Of a stretch of 64,000 nucleotides of DNA, positions 62,001 through 64,000 are shown in pieces (position 1 is the stretch's first letter; each line of letters starts with the position of its first letter). The translations under genes and the position numbers were made by a program. The notes beneath the pieces were generated by a model. That model was given only the letters and a program-made list of their open reading frames with translations, ran no database searches and was not told the origin of the DNA. Location: the NCBI GenBank assembly GCA_947498455.1, contig CANMKK010000023.1, forward strand, positions 19,381 to 83,380, given 5' to 3'. This DNA comes from an uncultured Aquimarina sp. Its GTDB lineage: Bacteria > Bacteroidota > Bacteroidia > Flavobacteriales > Flavobacteriaceae.

Positions 62001-62046
62001 GAAAAAAGAGGCAAAGACAAACTCATCTATCCAAACCGAACAATAA
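59032..62046 (+). CDS. Large tetratricopeptide-repeat periplasmic protein
   Basis: A 1004-residue protein with a signal peptide (ends SSKISAQ) and some twenty TPR-type helical hairpins over its whole length; examples are YFNLGQYDKAIQYLKGYKG, YYQLGYAYYKGGDYTNAIAE and FYLGQLFFKEGNKEATIPHY. The tail is Lys/Glu-rich. Such long TPR proteins in Bacteroidetes scaffold outer membrane or periplasmic complexes. It is paired with the TonB-receptor-like barrel gene 27 nt downstream, so the two probably act together at the outer membrane. Confidence 0.88.
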   Translation: MKYITLVLFVAMLSSKISAQQSAVYTNELVQFNQALELYNNKQFLAAQNLFDKVRDAVDDENIDAECTYYIANCAVWLNQKGADGLMEDFVIQYPTSIRRNAAYLDVANYYFDNGKYAYARKWYDKVDEGNMSRSEKEKFNFNNGYAYFKIQRFNESKKFLNKVQDSEKYGAKAKYYLGFIAYEGDNYQEADRLFDEVKDLDTYNKNLSYFQSDMNFKSGKFQEAINEGLRQLPNSKPSEKSELNKIIGESYFNLGQYDKAIQYLKGYKGRKGKWNNTDYYQLGYAYYKGGDYTNAIAEFNKIIGGSNATAQNAYYHLAESYLKTDQKQQALNAFKNASEMNFSTEIQEDAAVNYAKLSYEIGNSYESVPKVLLSYLEKYGNPEHKDEIEELLISSYITSKNYKEAMDLLEGSRSFEDKVVYQKVAFFRGIELYNEGKYPEAILYFDKSLAKQTDPKFTAKASYWKSESEYLQNNYNEALVGFKQFKGIAEAVSTTEYEHIDYNLGYTYFKLKQYPQAADFFEKYTKKNNIDEVRLTDTYLRLGDSHFISSKYWPAMEAYNEAIKRGGADADYAHYQKAISYGFVKKNDKKISDLEMFLKKYMNSTYRDDAMFALGNTYIAENNIDRGIASYDRLIKEISKSSYVPKALLKQGLIYYNSDKGERALSKFKRVVADYPGTEEAIQAVNTARLIYVDLGRTNEYANWVKGLSFVDVTDADLDNTSYEAAEKQYIDNNTAGAITGFQKYLEAFPNGLHALKSHFYLGQLFFKEGNKEATIPHYKFVLEKDRTEFTEQALARLSQIYLEKRAYEDAIPVLERLEKVADFPQNIIFAQSNLMKSHYQLVHYSETIQYAEKVLENPKIQNDVKSDAKIFLARAALQTGDDARAKKAYTEVRKIATGELAAEALYYDAYFKNREGSYETSNNTIQKLAKDYSGYKLYGAKGLVLMAKNFYGLGDAYQATYILESVIKNFSDYQDVISEAQSELRRIKKKEAKTNSSIQTEQ

Positions 62047-62073
62047 TAAACAGTTATAAACGAGGTATATCTT

Positions 62074-63855
62074 ATGAATAGATATTGCAAGAAATTTAGA
62101 AAAGATCAATGGTTTTATATAGCTATTAGATCTAGAATACTACTTTTTATAAGTATTGGCATTATAAGTCAACTAACAATTGCACAAGAAAAAGAAGAGG
62201 AAACTATAGATACCGAGCGATTGGTTATTGTAAAAGCGTATACACCAACAATTAGTGATGCTTTTAAGGTGAAATCTACTCCAATATTAAATGATTCTGT
62301 TACTCAAAAGAAAAAACAGATACGATATAGTATCTTTTCTGTTCCTGTAGCATCAACATTTACTCCAGTAAAAGGACGTGCTGCTAGTATAGATAAGCCC
62401 AAAAAAATACCGTTATACGATAATTATGCGACACTAGGATTTGGAAATTTTACATCGGTATTGGCAGAGTTTTATAGTAATTTTCAGATTGATCGAACAG
62501 ATAATGTGGGCCTATATTTACACCATAACTCGTCTCAGGGAGGAATTAAAGATATAACACTGGATGATAAGTTTTATAATACTTTTTTAGACCTTAATTA
62601 TACTTCTCGGACGAAAGACTTTACTTATGGTCTGGAACTAGGAGCAGAACATCAATTATATAATTGGTATGGACTTCCGGAAACACCAATATTGACACAA
62701 GAGCAAATTGATGCCATTGATCCACAGCAAAGTTATATAGGTGCTAAGCTAGGAGGGAAATTTGAGTTTAAAGATTTATATTTTAAAAAAGTAGCATTAA
62801 GCTATCGCTTTTTTAGTGATGTGTTAAAATCAAAAGAGAATCACTTTAAGGTTTCACCTACTTTAGAGTTTGAAGTTGGTAATGAATTAATAACAACAAA
62901 AATCAATGTAGATTTCCTAAAAGGTAGTTTTGATAGAGAAGTAGAAGTAGGAGTTTTAAACGATTATCAAGTGTTAAACATGGGAATAGCACCTAGTTTA
63001 TTGGTGCTTAGAGATAATCTAACCTTAAACTTAGGAGCAGAAGTAGTTTATAGTGTTGATAATAAAAGAGAAGATAATGACCTGTTTATTTATCCCAAGG
63101 TTACTGCATCTTATCGATTGTTAGATGAGTCGGTAATAGCGTATGGAGGATTAGAAGGAGGGCTAAAACAAAACACATATAGAGATGCTGTACAAGAAAA
63201 CCCATATGTTTCTCCTACATTACAATTAACTCCTACTCATAAACAATTCGATGCATATTTTGGGTTAAAAGGAAAGGTGTCGGATGTGGTGAGCTATAAC
63301 TTTAGAGGTGGTTTTGTTTCAGAAAATGATAAACCTTTGTTTGTTAATAATAGACCACAGGCAATACAGTTAGAAGGATATGATTTTGGGAATTCTTTTT
63401 CTTATCGTTACGATGATATTACTACTTTAATGGGATATGGAGAACTAAATTTTAATATTAACAAGAAGTTTAAATTAGGAGTTACAGCAGAATATTTTAA
63501 TTATAGTACAGATAAAGAAACAGAAGCTTGGAATTTACCAGAACTGAAAGCATCAGTTTTGGTAGATTATCAAATAACAAATCAATGGTTTGCTGGAGCA
63601 CAATTATTTTATGTAGGAGAACGACAAGATATCGATACAACAATTGCGCTTTTACCTCCTCCAAACTCAGATACTATTTTAACATTAGATAGTTATTTTG
63701 ATGCGAATGTTAATGTCGGGTATCGATTTAATGAAAAGTTATCTGTTTTCCTAAAAGGAAATAATTTAATGGGCGAAAATTATGAGCGATGGTCTAATTT
63801 CCCAGTTCAAGGGATACAGGTATTAGGAGGAGTGACATATAAATTTAATTACTAA
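62074..63855 (+). CDS. TonB-dependent-receptor-like outer membrane barrel protein
   Basis: A 593-residue protein with a long basic N-region and a signal peptide (ISQLTIAQ near residue 38). A short stretch with ERLVIVKAYTPTISDAFKVK follows, then amphipathic strands to a C-terminal KFNY with terminal aromatic. The plug domain is missing or very short, so it is a barrel with only part of the TonB-receptor layout. Cargo unknown. It is the last gene of the TPR operon. Confidence 0.75.
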   Translation: MNRYCKKFRKDQWFYIAIRSRILLFISIGIISQLTIAQEKEEETIDTERLVIVKAYTPTISDAFKVKSTPILNDSVTQKKKQIRYSIFSVPVASTFTPVKGRAASIDKPKKIPLYDNYATLGFGNFTSVLAEFYSNFQIDRTDNVGLYLHHNSSQGGIKDITLDDKFYNTFLDLNYTSRTKDFTYGLELGAEHQLYNWYGLPETPILTQEQIDAIDPQQSYIGAKLGGKFEFKDLYFKKVALSYRFFSDVLKSKENHFKVSPTLEFEVGNELITTKINVDFLKGSFDREVEVGVLNDYQVLNMGIAPSLLVLRDNLTLNLGAEVVYSVDNKREDNDLFIYPKVTASYRLLDESVIAYGGLEGGLKQNTYRDAVQENPYVSPTLQLTPTHKQFDAYFGLKGKVSDVVSYNFRGGFVSENDKPLFVNNRPQAIQLEGYDFGNSFSYRYDDITTLMGYGELNFNINKKFKLGVTAEYFNYSTDKETEAWNLPELKASVLVDYQITNQWFAGAQLFYVGERQDIDTTIALLPPPNSDTILTLDSYFDANVNVGYRFNEKLSVFLKGNNLMGENYERWSNFPVQGIQVLGGVTYKFNY

Positions 63856-64000
63856 TACTTTTTAGTAGAATCATTGTAAGCCTTCATAATCGACTGTTGT
63901 TTTTTAGTCCCTAATTAATATAATATGCTTATCCGTAAGGTTCCCCAAGATAATTCCATCTGTATGACACTGCCGCTATCATTAGCCTATCGAAGAGGTC
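63856..64000. other. Right-edge region, unassigned
   Basis: No complete gene. On plus, ATG 63925 opens a frame to the edge; on minus, a frame of 23 codons open to the edge ends in TAA at 63931-63929. Neither can be chosen. No terminator is obvious after the barrel gene. Confidence 0.3.

Noticed and set aside
1..64000. tRNA, rRNA, CRISPR arrays, integrases or transposases
   Set aside because: No cloverleaf with CCA-like end, no regularly spaced direct repeats and no recombinase or transposase motifs were found.

Overview
The window looks like chromosomal DNA from a marine Flavobacteriaceae bacterium, possibly Aquimarina-like (the genus is an inference). The evidence is AT-rich sequence, Bacteroidetes-type -7 boxes (TAnnTTTG), a fused SecDF, a type IX secretion sorting tail, many Bacteroidetes-type lipoproteins and secreted proteins ending their signal peptides in A-Q, a winged-helix/CreD cluster, and a TPR/TonB-barrel pair next to ftsE. 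No rRNA, tRNA, CRISPR array or intact insertion sequence was seen.

Layout. 1-7.6 kb: the 3' end of kynureninase and, 5.9 kb later, kynurenine 3-monooxygenase, separated by a mostly minus-strand block (cupredoxin-like protein, AhpD-like protein, a 51-codon ORF, DoxX-like protein, AraC regulator, flavin reductase) and a methyltransferase. 7.7-16.3 kb: minus-strand metabolic and accessory genes (aldehyde dehydrogenase, fatty acid hydroxylase, VOC protein, rluF, hydrolase, cupin, HerA-like ATPase). 16.4-23.9 kb: lipoprotein RidA, queE, three tandem genes for related 32-residue peptides, DUF2911, asnB, gyrB. 24-33 kb: two unknown envelope proteins, mdh, then two SecD-P1-related genes (one split at a G9 tract) upstream of secDF. 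33.6-43.4 kb: DUF192, an S74/T9SS protein, a creD cluster with twin operators, kdsA, a decayed outer membrane protein gene, typA. 43.6-58.8 kb: a mosaic surface-polysaccharide locus with a 3-amino-deoxysugar ketoisomerase and aminotransferase, flippase, glycosyltransferases, a 2OG oxygenase, a dead methyltransferase gene, ftsE, and an MBOAT/SGNH O-acetylation pair. 59-63.9 kb: a large TPR protein and a TonB-receptor-like barrel.

The most novel item is the array of three 33-codon genes at 17903-18698. All are exactly 32 residues, align without gaps, and share the C-terminal signature E-L-P-[SG]-A-S-S-x-[AV]-I. Conserved serines are written in different codon classes, and each gene has a -7-like box 25-26 nt before its ATG. 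Other points worth a second look are two families of dispersed intergenic repeats (one nearly always just after stop codons of minus-strand genes), a 19-bp operator present twice around a winged-helix regulator, and a duplicated activator-type promoter module near the AraC gene. All calls rest on reading the sequence; no database search was possible.
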